Shown: one piece after another, positions 51,019 through 60,215 of the stretch
Numbering within the stretch: the stretch's first letter is position 1
Layout of the letters: each line of letters opens with the position of its first letter
Assembly (NCBI GenBank): GCA_905203555.1
Contig: CAJKWK010000002.1
Location: 55,684-119,683, forward strand
From: an uncultured Lachnospiraceae bacterium
Lineage (GTDB): Bacteria; Bacillota; Clostridia; Lachnospirales; Lachnospiraceae
Direction: 5' to 3'
DNA: 64,000 nucleotides
Notes under the pieces: model-generated
Databases searched by the model: none
Seen by the model: the letters and a program-made list of their open reading frames with translations, nothing else
Told to the model about the DNA's origin: nothing
Position numbers and translations under genes: made by a program

Positions 51019-51669
51019 ATGAGAATTTATCTGGTACGCCATGGAGAGACAGATTGGAATAAGGAACGGAAGGTACAGGGTTCTGCGGATATTCCGTTGA
51101 ATGAGTACGGAGTGTATCTTGCGGAAGAGACCGCTAAGGGATTGAAAAATGTTGAATTTGATCTTGCATATACATCGCCGCTGATTCGGGCAAGAAAGAC
51201 CGCGGAGGTAATTCTGAAAGGCAGGAATATGCTGATCATCGATGAGCCGGCTATTCAGGAAATGAATTTTGGAGCCTATGAAGGAATGTGCATCAGTGGG
51301 GAAAACAAAGCGCCGGAAAGCGCAGAATTTACGAAGTTTTTTTCGGATACCGCGAATTTTGTTCCGGCAGAGGGCGGAGAAACGGTGGAGCAGTTGTTGG
51401 AACGTACCGGTTCTTTCCTGAAAAGAATTGCGCAGAAGGAAGAACTTGAAAATAAGACCATTTTATTATCGACACATGGGGCTGCGATGACAGCACTTTT
51501 GAACTGCATTAAGGGCAATCTGGAACCGGAGAATTTCTGGGCGGAGGATGTGCCGCCGAACTGCGGCGTGACAATTGTGGATGTGATAAATGGGCAGATG
51601 AAGATTACAGAGGAAAATCTGGTATTCTATAAAGAACCTGTCCGGGCATGGAAAGTAGATGAGGACTAA
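51019..51669 (+). CDS. histidine phosphatase family protein
   Basis: 216 aa. The phospho-His motif is LVRHGETDWN at residues 4-13, with Arg in SPLIRARKTAE and the second catalytic His in LLSTHGAAM. It belongs to the cofactor-independent phosphoglycerate mutase-like/PhoE group, mostly broad phosphatases; substrate unknown. RBS GGTGAGG. The next gene starts 26 bases later with its own RBS. Confidence 0.92.
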   Translation: MRIYLVRHGETDWNKERKVQGSADIPLNEYGVYLAEETAKGLKNVEFDLAYTSPLIRARKTAEVILKGRNMLIIDEPAIQEMNFGAYEGMCISGENKAPESAEFTKFFSDTANFVPAEGGETVEQLLERTGSFLKRIAQKEELENKTILLSTHGAAMTALLNCIKGNLEPENFWAEDVPPNCGVTIVDVINGQMKITEENLVFYKEPVRAWKVDED

Positions 51670-51695
51670 AGCGATAGAAAAGGAGCAGAAGAGCA

Positions 51696-52580
51696 ATGAA
51701 AAAAATAGGATTTATCGGTGTTGGCATTATGGGGAAATCCATGGTACGTAATTTGATGAAGGCGGGATTTGAATTACATATTTACGCAAGAACAAAATCA
51801 AAAGTGGAGGATGTGATTGCAGAAGGAGCAGTTTTTCACGAAAGTATTGGAGCATGTGTCAAAGATTGTGATGCAGTCATTACAATCGTAGGATTCCCGC
51901 AGGATGTGGAAGAAGTATATTTTGATGCGGGAAATATTATCGACAGTGCAAAAGCAGGGGCATATATGATCGATATGACGACGACCAGTCCACAGCTTGC
52001 AGAGAAGATTTATAAGGTTGGAAAAGAGAAGGGATTTCATGTACTGGATGCTCCGGTAACCGGTGGAGATACAGGGGCAAAGGCGGGAACATTGTCTATT
52101 TTAGTCGGCGGTGATAAAGCAGATTATGAGGCATGTATGCCATTATTTGAAGCAATGGGAACCAACATCAATTATCAGGGGAACGCAGGAGCAGGGCAGC
52201 ATTGTAAGCTGGCAAATCAGATTCTTATTGCGGGAGCGCTCTCTGGTGTTTGTGAGGCACTTGCTTATGTGAAAGCAAAGGGGCTGGATGCAGACACTGT
52301 ATTGAAATCGCTGTCATCCGGTGCTGCGGGAAGTGCGCAGCTTACAAATCTGGGACCGAAGATTGTGAAAGAAGATTATGCGCCGGGATTTTTTATGAAA
52401 CATTTTATCAAAGATATGAAACTGGCTTTGATTGAATCTAATATGAGCGGTCTGGATCTTGGGATTCTTTCACAGGCGCTTGCAAACTGCGAAGAGTTGG
52501 AGGCAGAAGGATTTGGAGATCTGGGAACGCAGGTGTTGGCAAAATACTATGAGATTACAGAGGTAACAGAAGAAGAGTAA
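51696..52580 (+). CDS. beta-hydroxyacid dehydrogenase (HIBADH/GarR-like)
   Basis: 294 aa NAD(P)-dependent oxidoreductase. The Rossmann N-terminus IGFIGVGIMGKSMVRNLMKAG, the substrate-binding segment DAPVTGGDTGAKAGTLSILVGG, and the catalytic Lys in GAGQHCKLANQI are all present. The family reduces tartronate semialdehyde, methylmalonate semialdehyde or succinic semialdehyde; the specificity loop does not settle which. Confidence 0.92.
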   Translation: MKKIGFIGVGIMGKSMVRNLMKAGFELHIYARTKSKVEDVIAEGAVFHESIGACVKDCDAVITIVGFPQDVEEVYFDAGNIIDSAKAGAYMIDMTTTSPQLAEKIYKVGKEKGFHVLDAPVTGGDTGAKAGTLSILVGGDKADYEACMPLFEAMGTNINYQGNAGAGQHCKLANQILIAGALSGVCEALAYVKAKGLDADTVLKSLSSGAAGSAQLTNLGPKIVKEDYAPGFFMKHFIKDMKLALIESNMSGLDLGILSQALANCEELEAEGFGDLGTQVLAKYYEITEVTEEE

Positions 52581-52617
52581 ACTTATTGATCACTACCATC
52601 TTGAGGAGGGGAATATT

Positions 52618-53316
52618 ATGCTTGAAATTCAAGAATTGAGTAAATCATACGGAAAAACACTGGCAGTAGATAAAGTCAGCTTTTTTGTGCCGGATGGTCA
52701 GGTGGGGATCCTGCTCGGACCGAACGGTGCAGGAAAATCTACGATTATCAAAAGTATTGCAGGGTTGCTGAGGTACAAGGGGCGAATTGGAATTCAGGGG
52801 ATTTCTTCCAAGGAGTTGGCAGCTAAAAAGATTTTTGCTTATGTTCCGGAGATTCCGGCAATGTTCGATGCGTTGACAGTCAGAGAGCATATTGAATATG
52901 TGCGAAAGGCATATGGAAGTACCATTACCGATGAAGAGGTGGAAGTGCTCCTAAAACGATTTGAGTTGAATGATAAACAGGAGAAGATGGGGAATGAACT
53001 ATCCAAAGGGATGATGCAGAAAGTAAGTATCTGCTGTGCGCTGGCGATAAAACCAAAGGTGATGCTTTTGGATGAGCCGATGGTCGGGCTGGATCCGCGG
53101 GCGATTAAAGAGCTGAAAGAGGTAGTGACGGAACTGCGAAACAGCGGGGTAACAGTGTTGATCAGTACTCATATGCTGGAGATGGTTGAGGATTTGTGGG
53201 ATGTAATGTTTGTTATGGAAAAGGGGAAGATTATCGGTTCCTATAACAAGAGTGAGGTTGGAGAAAAGGATTTGGATGCTTTATTCTTCGAAATGACTGG
53301 CGGTGAAGAATTATGA
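52618..53316 (+). CDS. ABC exporter ATPase
   Basis: 232 aa. Walker A LLGPNGAGKSTIIKS, signature ELSKGMMQKVSICCAL (SKGM in place of SGGQ, common in this export subgroup), Walker B VMLLDEPMVGLDP and H-loop STHMLEM. RBS GAGGAGGGG. It overlaps the next gene by four bases (ATGA). Substrate unknown. Confidence 0.93.
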   Translation: MLEIQELSKSYGKTLAVDKVSFFVPDGQVGILLGPNGAGKSTIIKSIAGLLRYKGRIGIQGISSKELAAKKIFAYVPEIPAMFDALTVREHIEYVRKAYGSTITDEEVEVLLKRFELNDKQEKMGNELSKGMMQKVSICCALAIKPKVMLLDEPMVGLDPRAIKELKEVVTELRNSGVTVLISTHMLEMVEDLWDVMFVMEKGKIIGSYNKSEVGEKDLDALFFEMTGGEEL

Positions 53317-54890
53317 AGGCATTGATGTATCTGACAAAACAAAGTTTCATTAATAATTTAAAGAAATCAGTGAGAAAGCCGGTCACTTTGCTTTTGATGA
53401 TTTTTCTGACAGGATATGGAATCTTTATTGCATGGACACTGGCGATGCTGGCAAAGGAGATGCATTTTGACTCTCCACAGGGGCTGGTGGTTGTTGTAAC
53501 AGTGTGGACGTTGTACATCTTTTTGGGAAATTTTCTGGCATATTCCTCTAGAAAAGGTGTGATTTTCCGACCGGGACATACGCACTTTGTATTTGCCGCG
53601 CCAATAAATCCGAAACTGGTGCTGATCCACAGTGCATGGATGAATTATGTTACATCAATCGTAGTGGGATTGATTTTTACAATTGCGGGAATTACTATAT
53701 TTGGAATCCCGTTTTGGAAGATGCTGCTGTTTTTTGCGGCAGGCACTCTGTTGGAGATTGTGTTTGAGTGTTGTATTATGGTATGGTTATATACCAATGA
53801 AACTCTTCCGGAAAAAGTTCTAAAGATTCTGGGACGGGGGATTAAAGGATTTCTCATAGCGATCACATTAGTAATTGTCCTTTATTTTCGGAAAGCAGGA
53901 ATCAGTTTTGCATCAGCGACTGCCTTTTTTGATTGGCCGGTATTGCAGATGATTCCGTTTGTGGGTTGGAATATTGCTTTTTACCGACTGATTTTGCTGG
54001 GACCGACGATGTTGAATCTGATAGGAAGTATACTCTATCTTGTGTCAGTATTGGGGATGTTCCTGATTGTACGACGAATGCCTTGTGACGGCGGATATTA
54101 TGAGGATGCAGCCAAGTTTGCAGATGATTATGCAGAAATGCGTCGAAAGAAGACGAATGGAGAACTGGTGACCGGAGTTGGGGAGAAGAAACGTTCATTC
54201 CGCAAGGTGAAACAGAACGATCAGGCAAAAGGGGCAAAAGCAATCTTTTACAGACAGCTGTTGGAATACAAAAAGGAAACGTATTTTATATTTTCTAAAA
54301 CAACACTTTTTAATTTGTTATTTGCTGCAATTATGACATTTTCTTTTAATCCGGTTGTTAAGAAAATCGGAATGGGTCAGTTTTTCATGCTTGGAGTTGT
54401 TGCCTATGTTACATTCGTGATGAGCGGGTATTTGGGAAAATGGGAAAAGGAATTGCAAAATCCCTATCTTTTTCTGATTCCTGACAAGTCATACAAGAAA
54501 ATGTGGTATGCAACCTTGATGGAGCATATAAAAGCGCTGTTGGATGGAAGTATCATTTGTATTGCAATCGGGATATGGTGGAAGGTTCATCCGGTTTATA
54601 TTGTGCAGACCATCCTGATTTATACGGTATTACAGGCAAATCGTTTGTATACCAGAGTGTTGGCTCAATGCCTGGTTGGAGATGTGCTTGGAAAAACAGG
54701 GCAGAATGTTATTCGGATGCTGATGCAGATGTTTATTCTTGGAATTGGAATTACAATATCTTGTTTGGTAGGTATTCTGATTAATATGAACTTGATTTTT
54801 CCGATTGTATTGATCTATAGCCTGATTGTAACAGTAATGATCGGTGCAGTGGCATCCATACGATTTGATACTATGGAACAATTGGGATAG
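53313..54890 (+). CDS. putative ABC exporter membrane protein
   Basis: 525 aa with roughly a dozen membrane helices and a cytosolic charged loop in the middle (about residues 265-315, EMRRKKTNGEL to NDQAKGAKAIFYRQLLEY). The motif GAKAIFYRQLLEYKK and the N-terminal LMYLTKQSFINNLKK fit the 'putative ABC exporter' family that pairs with such ATPases. It overlaps the ATPase by four bases. It may export a peptide or lipid; nothing nearby names the substrate. Confidence 0.88.
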   Translation: MKALMYLTKQSFINNLKKSVRKPVTLLLMIFLTGYGIFIAWTLAMLAKEMHFDSPQGLVVVVTVWTLYIFLGNFLAYSSRKGVIFRPGHTHFVFAAPINPKLVLIHSAWMNYVTSIVVGLIFTIAGITIFGIPFWKMLLFFAAGTLLEIVFECCIMVWLYTNETLPEKVLKILGRGIKGFLIAITLVIVLYFRKAGISFASATAFFDWPVLQMIPFVGWNIAFYRLILLGPTMLNLIGSILYLVSVLGMFLIVRRMPCDGGYYEDAAKFADDYAEMRRKKTNGELVTGVGEKKRSFRKVKQNDQAKGAKAIFYRQLLEYKKETYFIFSKTTLFNLLFAAIMTFSFNPVVKKIGMGQFFMLGVVAYVTFVMSGYLGKWEKELQNPYLFLIPDKSYKKMWYATLMEHIKALLDGSIICIAIGIWWKVHPVYIVQTILIYTVLQANRLYTRVLAQCLVGDVLGKTGQNVIRMLMQMFILGIGITISCLVGILINMNLIFPIVLIYSLIVTVMIGAVASIRFDTMEQLG

Positions 54891-54914
54891 AATACAGATA
54901 AAAGAAAAAAATAT

Positions 54915-54944
54915 TTGACACGAGCGAAAAGCTCGTGTTAATAT
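54915..54944 (+). promoter_or_regulatory. symporter promoter with palindrome in the spacer
   Basis: TTGACA (54915-54920), 18-base spacer, TAATAT (54939-54944). ACACGAGC (54918-54925) and GCTCGTGT (54931-54938) form a perfect eight-base inverted repeat that fills the spacer. It could instead be a weak terminator of the ABC exporter genes, but the T-tract is poor. Confidence 0.55.
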
Positions 54945-54963
54945 ATGCCTATATACTTTATTG

Positions 54964-54986
54964 CGTTAAAACGTTACGGTTTAACG
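54964..54986 (+). promoter_or_regulatory. second inverted repeat upstream of the symporter
   Basis: CGTTAAA (54964-54970) and TTTAACG (54980-54986) with a nine-base centre that contains another CGTTA. It lies downstream of the predicted -10 and looks like a repressor operator, possibly LacI-like because of the CG-centred half-sites. Confidence 0.45.
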
Positions 54987-55031
54987 TAGAATAGCAAAAT
55001 GGAATTGATAACAGGAGTGAGGGACAGAAAA

Positions 55032-56564
55032 ATGGGCGTAAAGATTATGTTACTGGTCGTGTTTTTTAGTGTAATGGTGGGGGTAGGGATTTATTCTCGA
55101 AGACATACGAGAAGTGTTGACGGTTTTGTATTGGGAGGCCGTTCGGTGGGACCATGGCTGACCGCATTTGCCTATGGTACTTCGTATTTTTCTGCAGTTG
55201 TATTTGTAGGATATGCAGGACAGTTTGGGTGGAAATATGGCATAGCATCTACATGGATCGGGATTGGAAATGCAGTTCTCGGAAGTTTGTTGGCATGGGT
55301 TGTTTTAGGAAGACGGACAAAGGTAATGACACAACATTTAAAATCTCGTACAATGCCTGATTTTTTCGGGACAAGATATGAAAGCAAAGCATTGAAGATT
55401 GCTGCATCTCTGATTGTGTTCGTTTTTTTGATTCCATATACAGCATCTGTATACAATGGATTGTCTCGTTTATTTGAGATGGCTTTTTATATTCCTTATG
55501 CATATTGCGTGGTAGTGATGGCTTTGTTCACCGCAGTGTATGTTATTCTTGGAGGATATATGGCAACGGCAATTAACGATTTTATTCAGGGAATCATTAT
55601 GTTGATTGGAATTATTGTCGTGATCGTTTCTGTTCTAAATGGACAGGGCGGGTTTATGGAGGCTATTCGAACGATGTCTGAAATTCCAAGTGATGTGGCA
55701 GTGACGCAGGGACAGCCGGGAGCTTTCACTTCCTTTTTCGGACCGGATCCGGTGAATCTGCTAGGCGTGATTCTTCTTACATCGCTTGGAACATGGGGAC
55801 TTCCGCAGATGATCGGAAAGTTTTATGCCATCAAAGATGAAAAGGCAATCAATACCGGAACGGTGATTTCTACATTGTTTGCAGTTGTAGTAGCCGGAGG
55901 CAGTTATTTTTTAGGAGGCTTTGGGCGGCTGTTTGATCATCCGGAGATTTATAATCAGGAGACCGGAGCAGTGGTTTATGACAGTATTGTCCCATATATG
56001 CTGTCCGGTCTGCCGGATATTTTGATAGGAATTGTGGTGGTACTTGTGCTTTCCGCATCTATGTCAACCCTGTCTTCGCTTGTGCTGACTTCCAGTTCTA
56101 CAATGACTTTGGATCTGCTGAAAGATCATGTGATCAAAAAGATGGATGAAAAGAAACAAGTGGTGACGATGCAGCTTTTGATTATAGTGTTTTTGGTGAT
56201 TTCGGTTGTGATCGCTCTGGATCCGCCTACATTTATTGCACAATTGATGGGAATCTCCTGGGGCGCTCTGGCGGGAGCATTTTTGGCGCCGTTTCTGTAT
56301 GGTCTGTATTGGAAGCGGGTGACAAAGAGTGCAGTGTGGGCAAGTTTTATTTCCGGAGTGGGAATTACAGTGTCTAATTTATTTATTGGTTATATTTCGT
56401 CCCCGATCAATGCCGGGGCAGTTGCAATGCTGGTCGGATTGGTAATCGTTCCAATCGTCAGCGTGCTTACACCAAAGCCGGATGCAGAGAAGATGAATTC
56501 CTTATTTGCATGTTATGAGGAGAAGATTATGATTACAAAAAAACGTTCTCTGGAAGTGAAATAA
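55032..56564 (+). CDS. sodium:solute symporter (SSS family)
   Basis: 510 aa from the ATG at 55032, chosen because AGGAGTGAGGG lies just upstream; an earlier in-frame ATG at 54999 has no RBS. About 13 membrane helices. Family segments: SVDGFVLGGRSVGPWLTAFAYGTSYFSAV, DFFGTRYESKALKI, LGGYMATAINDFIQG and VLSASMSTLSSLVLTSSSTMTLDLL. It differs from the PutP at 13153 and lacks the proline-type substrate sequence; pantothenate, sialic acid or another organic anion are possible. Two operator-like repeats upstream suggest induction by its substrate. Confidence 0.9.
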   Translation: MGVKIMLLVVFFSVMVGVGIYSRRHTRSVDGFVLGGRSVGPWLTAFAYGTSYFSAVVFVGYAGQFGWKYGIASTWIGIGNAVLGSLLAWVVLGRRTKVMTQHLKSRTMPDFFGTRYESKALKIAASLIVFVFLIPYTASVYNGLSRLFEMAFYIPYAYCVVVMALFTAVYVILGGYMATAINDFIQGIIMLIGIIVVIVSVLNGQGGFMEAIRTMSEIPSDVAVTQGQPGAFTSFFGPDPVNLLGVILLTSLGTWGLPQMIGKFYAIKDEKAINTGTVISTLFAVVVAGGSYFLGGFGRLFDHPEIYNQETGAVVYDSIVPYMLSGLPDILIGIVVVLVLSASMSTLSSLVLTSSSTMTLDLLKDHVIKKMDEKKQVVTMQLLIIVFLVISVVIALDPPTFIAQLMGISWGALAGAFLAPFLYGLYWKRVTKSAVWASFISGVGITVSNLFIGYISSPINAGAVAMLVGLVIVPIVSVLTPKPDAEKMNSLFACYEEKIMITKKRSLEVK

Positions 56565-56647
56565 AGGTTAAGTTACTTCTTAAAGCAAGGTAACATATTA
56601 GCAAAACTAATATAAATCAGAAAAAATAAATAATGAGCAAAAGGGGA

Positions 56648-56753
56648 TACAAGGCAGTGGCGAATATTGATTTTCCAACTGCCTTGTATTATAATCATCG
56701 TGCGGGACGATTCGTTGTCTCGCGCAATGATTTTCAAAATGGATATGAAAATC
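56648..56753 (+). ncRNA. structured leader RNA of purC (unclassified)
   Basis: Three hairpins lie in the 238-base gap before purC. First, TACAAGGCAGT (56648-56658) with ACTGCCTTGTA (56678-56688), a perfect 11-base-pair stem. Second, 56693-56708 with 56717-56732, 16 positions with one mismatch and two G-U, ending in TTTTC. Third, GATTTTC (56729-56735) with GAAAATC (56747-56753), which overlaps and competes with the second. GATTTTC also occurs in the first loop. I do not recognise a purine, PRPP, ZTP or other known riboswitch core. Confidence 0.5.
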
Positions 56754-56802
56754 ACAGAACATGAGAAATGGAATTAAAAAGAAAAGGACAGGTGTAGAAC
56801 GT

Positions 56803-57510
56803 ATGAAAAAATTGGAACAGCTTTACGAAGGAAAAGCGAAAAAGGTTTTTGCAACGGAGGACCCGGATGTCGTAATCGTAGACTATAAGGATGATGCAAC
56901 TGCATTTAACGGAGAGAAAAAGGGAACAATTGTAGGAAAAGGTGTCATTAACAACCGTATGACAAACTACATTTTCCAGGTTCTTGAAAAAGAAGGTGTT
57001 CCGACACATTTTGTAGAGGAACTGAGTGACCGAGAGACAGCAGTAAAGAAAGTAGAGATTGTTCCACTGGAAGTTATCGTACGTAATGTGGCAGCAGGAA
57101 GTTTCAGTAAGAGACTTGGAATTGAAGAAGGATCTAAGTTACTGGCACCGACACTGGAGGTCAGTTATAAAAATGATGATCTTGGCGATCCGCTGATCAA
57201 CGACTATTTTGCAATCGCAATCGGAGCAGCAACAAGAGAAGAGATTGACAAGATCACAGAGTATACATTTAAAGTAAATGATGTTTTGAAGAAGTTCTTT
57301 GCTGATGCAGGCATCGATTTGATCGACTTTAAGATTGAGTTTGGACGTTTCCATGGCGATATCATTCTGGCGGATGAGATTTCACCGGATACTTGCCGTC
57401 TGTGGGATAAAGAGACTCATGAAAAGCTGGATAAAGACCGTTTCCGCAGAGATATGGGAAATGTAGAAGATGCTTATCAGGAAGTATTTAAGAGAATCGG
57501 AATCAAATAA
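56803..57510 (+). CDS. purC: SAICAR synthetase
   Basis: 235 aa. Ligates aspartate to CAIR in purine synthesis. Motifs: QLYEGKAKKVF, DYKDDATAFNGEKKG, PLEVIVRNVAAGSFSKRLG and LIDFKIEFGRFHGDIILADEISPDTCRLWD. The ATG at 56803 matches the family N-terminus and follows AGGACAGGTG; a start 14 codons earlier is not supported. purB follows after 11 bases. Confidence 0.97.
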   Translation: MKKLEQLYEGKAKKVFATEDPDVVIVDYKDDATAFNGEKKGTIVGKGVINNRMTNYIFQVLEKEGVPTHFVEELSDRETAVKKVEIVPLEVIVRNVAAGSFSKRLGIEEGSKLLAPTLEVSYKNDDLGDPLINDYFAIAIGAATREEIDKITEYTFKVNDVLKKFFADAGIDLIDFKIEFGRFHGDIILADEISPDTCRLWDKETHEKLDKDRFRRDMGNVEDAYQEVFKRIGIK

Positions 57511-57521
57511 GGAGAATACGT

Positions 57522-58955
57522 ATGTCAACAGACCGTTATGTAAGTCCGCTTTCCGAGCGTTATGCAAGCAAAGAGATGCAGTATATTTTTTCCCCGGATA
57601 AGAAGTTCCGTACATGGAGAAAATTATGGATCGCACTGGCAGAGACAGAGAAAGAACTGGGACTGAATATTACAGAGGAACAGATTGAAGAGTTAAAAGC
57701 ACATGCAGAAGATATCAATTATGATGTGGCAAAGGAACGTGAAAAGATCGTTCGCCACGATGTCATGTCTCATGTATATGCCTATGGGGTACAGTGTCCG
57801 AAGGCTAAGGGAATCATCCATCTGGGTGCAACTTCCTGCTATGTGGGAGATAACACCGATATCATTGTGATGGCAGAGGCTTTGAAACTGGTCCGCACAA
57901 AGCTCGTCAATGTTATTGCAGAACTGGCAAAGTTTGCAGATGAGTATAAAGCACAGCCAACCCTTGCATTTACGCATTTTCAGCCGGCGCAGCCGACAAC
58001 TGTCGGAAAAAGAGCGACCCTTTGGCTGCAGGAATTCCAGATGGATCTGGAAGATCTGGATTATGTTCTGGGAAGTTTGAAGTTGTTAGGATCTAAAGGA
58101 ACTACAGGAACCCAGGCGAGCTTTTTGGAATTGTTTGACGGAGATCAGGAGACGATTGATAAGATCGATCCGATGATAGCTGAGAAGATGGGATTTCAGG
58201 CATGTTACCCGGTATCCGGTCAGACTTATTCCAGAAAAGTGGATACAAGAGTTTTGAATGTGTTGGCAGGAATTGCCGCAAGCGCACATAAGTTTTCCAA
58301 CGATATTCGTCTGCTGCAGCATTTAAAAGAAGTAGAAGAGCCGTTTGAAAAAACGCAGATCGGATCTTCTGCAATGGCATATAAGAGAAATCCAATGCGA
58401 AGTGAGCGTATTGCCTCTTTGTCCAGATATGTGATGCTGGATGCATTGAATCCGGCTATTACTTCTGCAACACAGTGGTTTGAAAGAACTTTGGATGACT
58501 CAGCAAATAAGCGTCTGAGCGTGCCGGAGGGATTTCTTGCGATTGACGGAATTCTGGATCTTTGTCTGAATGTAGTAGATGGTTTGGTTGTATATCCAAA
58601 GGTAATTGAGAAACGCCTTCGTTCAGAACTTCCGTTTATGGCAACGGAAAATATTATGATGGATGCAGTGAAAGCCGGCGGAGACCGTCAGGAGCTGCAT
58701 GAACGGATTCGCGAGTTGTCTATGGAAGCGGGAAGAAATGTCAAAGAAAAGGGCTTGGATAATAATCTTTTAGAGCTGATCGCGGCAGATGAAGCATTTA
58801 ATATGAGTCTGGAAGATCTGCAGAAGACAATGGAACCGTCCAGATATGTGGGACGTGCGAGAGAACAGGTGGAAGCATACTTGAAAACAGTAATTCGTCC
58901 GCTCTTGGATGAAAATCAGGAAATACTTGGTGTAAAAGCGGAAATTAATGTCTGA
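57522..58955 (+). CDS. purB: adenylosuccinate lyase
   Basis: 477 aa fumarase/aspartase superfamily lyase that acts on SAICAR (the PurC product) and adenylosuccinate. Visible: SPLSERYASKEM at the N-terminus, HDVMSHVYAYG, HLGATSCYVGDNTD, FTHFQPAQPTTVGKRATLW with the catalytic His, and the signature GSSAMAYKRNPMRSERI. Length is typical of the longer eukaryote-like PurB found in many clostridia. Confidence 0.97.
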   Translation: MSTDRYVSPLSERYASKEMQYIFSPDKKFRTWRKLWIALAETEKELGLNITEEQIEELKAHAEDINYDVAKEREKIVRHDVMSHVYAYGVQCPKAKGIIHLGATSCYVGDNTDIIVMAEALKLVRTKLVNVIAELAKFADEYKAQPTLAFTHFQPAQPTTVGKRATLWLQEFQMDLEDLDYVLGSLKLLGSKGTTGTQASFLELFDGDQETIDKIDPMIAEKMGFQACYPVSGQTYSRKVDTRVLNVLAGIAASAHKFSNDIRLLQHLKEVEEPFEKTQIGSSAMAYKRNPMRSERIASLSRYVMLDALNPAITSATQWFERTLDDSANKRLSVPEGFLAIDGILDLCLNVVDGLVVYPKVIEKRLRSELPFMATENIMMDAVKAGGDRQELHERIRELSMEAGRNVKEKGLDNNLLELIAADEAFNMSLEDLQKTMEPSRYVGRAREQVEAYLKTVIRPLLDENQEILGVKAEINV

Positions 58956-58982
58956 TATTGAAACAAAATAAAAGAAAATGCA

Positions 58983-59017
58983 AAGGAATGTTGCAAGGGA
59001 TTGCAGCGTTCCTTTTT
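58983..59017 (+). terminator. intrinsic terminator after purB
   Basis: AAGGAATGTTGCAA (58983-58996) pairs with TTGCAGCGTTCCTT (59001-59014) with G-U pairs, four-base loop, then five T. Confidence 0.85.
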
Positions 59018-59099
59018 CCTATGTACAATTTTGGTGATTTGATCTTTGGTGTAAAATAAGATTGATAAAATAGTGGTGAAGGATAAGGACAGGTGGAAA

Positions 59100-60131
59100 A
59101 TGGAGAAGATTGCAGAGATAACAGGTGGTTCGGTTTTGCTGCTCCCTTTAGGCGGAGAAATATTTGAAGGAGATAAGAAAGAAATTCGGAAGGTTGGGAA
59201 AAGATGTATTGCAGCTGTTCTGATAGGAGCTCTTCTTTTGGCGCAGGGAGTGACGATGGAGCCGAAAGAGCAATTGGCAGAGAAGGCAGAGCATAAAGAA
59301 AGCAAGGTAGAATATAAGGAGAGCAAGGCAGAAACGATTTCAACGGAACGTACAGCTGTGGAAGAAATAGCAGTACTTCCCGAATCAGTACCAAATGTTA
59401 TGATTCCGGAAACAGAGGAGCCGGTGGTGGCGCCTCCGATCGTTGAAGAATTTATCAGTGAAGATGTGACAAGTGAAGTGATAACAGAAGAAATGTCAGG
59501 TGAAAACAGCCTTGCAGGAGAAGAAATATCAGATGAAGACAGTCTTGCCGGAGAAGAAAATCTTGTGGAGGGAGCAGGGGAAACGCTCATTCTGAATGGG
59601 TTTGTGATTGATGACGAAGGGATGATCTGTGGAACTGATGAGACAACAGTTGCTGTTTCCGAGGGATATCTGGAATTGCCGTCAGAAGGCTGTATTGGGA
59701 TACGAAACGGTGCCTTGACGGACATTGGATCAGGAATTAGAGAAGTATTTCTTCCTTCGAATCTTACTGTAATTGAAGAGGGAGCTTTCTCCGGGTTCGT
59801 TTGTTTGGAATGGATAGAAGCGGAAACTGGAAATTCCGGGTGCATTAGTGTAGATGGAGTTCTTCTTGATGGCAGTGGAACTAAGATTCTTGCATTTCCC
59901 GGAGGAAGAACAGATGGATATATCGTTCCGTCGGGAGTAACAGAAATTGCAGACGGAGCCTTTGCAAATACAAACATTACTTATCTGGATTTGTGGGGCT
60001 GCGAGCCTTTACAGATTGGCGCGGCGATTTTTGGAGAACAGGGAGGAAATGGACTGGAAGTGCGTGTTCCGGCAGCATATCTGGAGTGGTATGAAAATGC
60101 CTTCGCAGGATATGATGTGAGGATTCTGTAA
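59100..60131 (+). CDS. membrane-anchored LRR (BspA-like) surface protein
   Basis: 343 aa from ATG 59100, with AGGTGG just upstream; a GTG nine codons earlier is possible. A ~30-residue cytosolic segment is followed by one membrane helix (RCIAAVLIGALLLAQGV), an extracellular Glu/Ser-rich low-complexity stalk (about 50-160), which carries the repeat ENSLAGEE / EDSLAGEE, and a globular end from about 170. That end has BspA/LRR_5 units (REVFLPSNLTVIEEGAFSGF; IVPSGVTEIADGAFANTNI). The N-terminal helix without a cleavage site suggests it stays anchored. Probable adhesion or binding role; no sortase motif. Confidence 0.78.
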   Translation: MEKIAEITGGSVLLLPLGGEIFEGDKKEIRKVGKRCIAAVLIGALLLAQGVTMEPKEQLAEKAEHKESKVEYKESKAETISTERTAVEEIAVLPESVPNVMIPETEEPVVAPPIVEEFISEDVTSEVITEEMSGENSLAGEEISDEDSLAGEENLVEGAGETLILNGFVIDDEGMICGTDETTVAVSEGYLELPSEGCIGIRNGALTDIGSGIREVFLPSNLTVIEEGAFSGFVCLEWIEAETGNSGCISVDGVLLDGSGTKILAFPGGRTDGYIVPSGVTEIADGAFANTNITYLDLWGCEPLQIGAAIFGEQGGNGLEVRVPAAYLEWYENAFAGYDVRIL

Positions 60132-60215
60132 TTCTTAGTTCTTGAACATTTGGCTGACTTGTTCTATAATGAAAGAAGTTGTGCAAAATGTATTGATTAT
60201 AAGGAGAAGATAGTG

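Noticed and set aside
54999..55031. ATG at 54999 as symporter start
   Set aside because: No RBS before it, while AGGAGTGAGGG precedes the ATG at 55032 and the protein from there matches the usual SSS N-terminus.
56641..56760. ZTP, PRPP or purine riboswitch at purC
   Set aside because: I searched by eye for the conserved cores of these classes and found none; only unclassified hairpins remain.
58916..59977. 353-codon minus-strand frame opposite the LRR protein
   Set aside because: Ser/Pro/Thr-rich mirror of the Glu/Ser repeats; the plus strand has RBS, membrane helix and LRR units.
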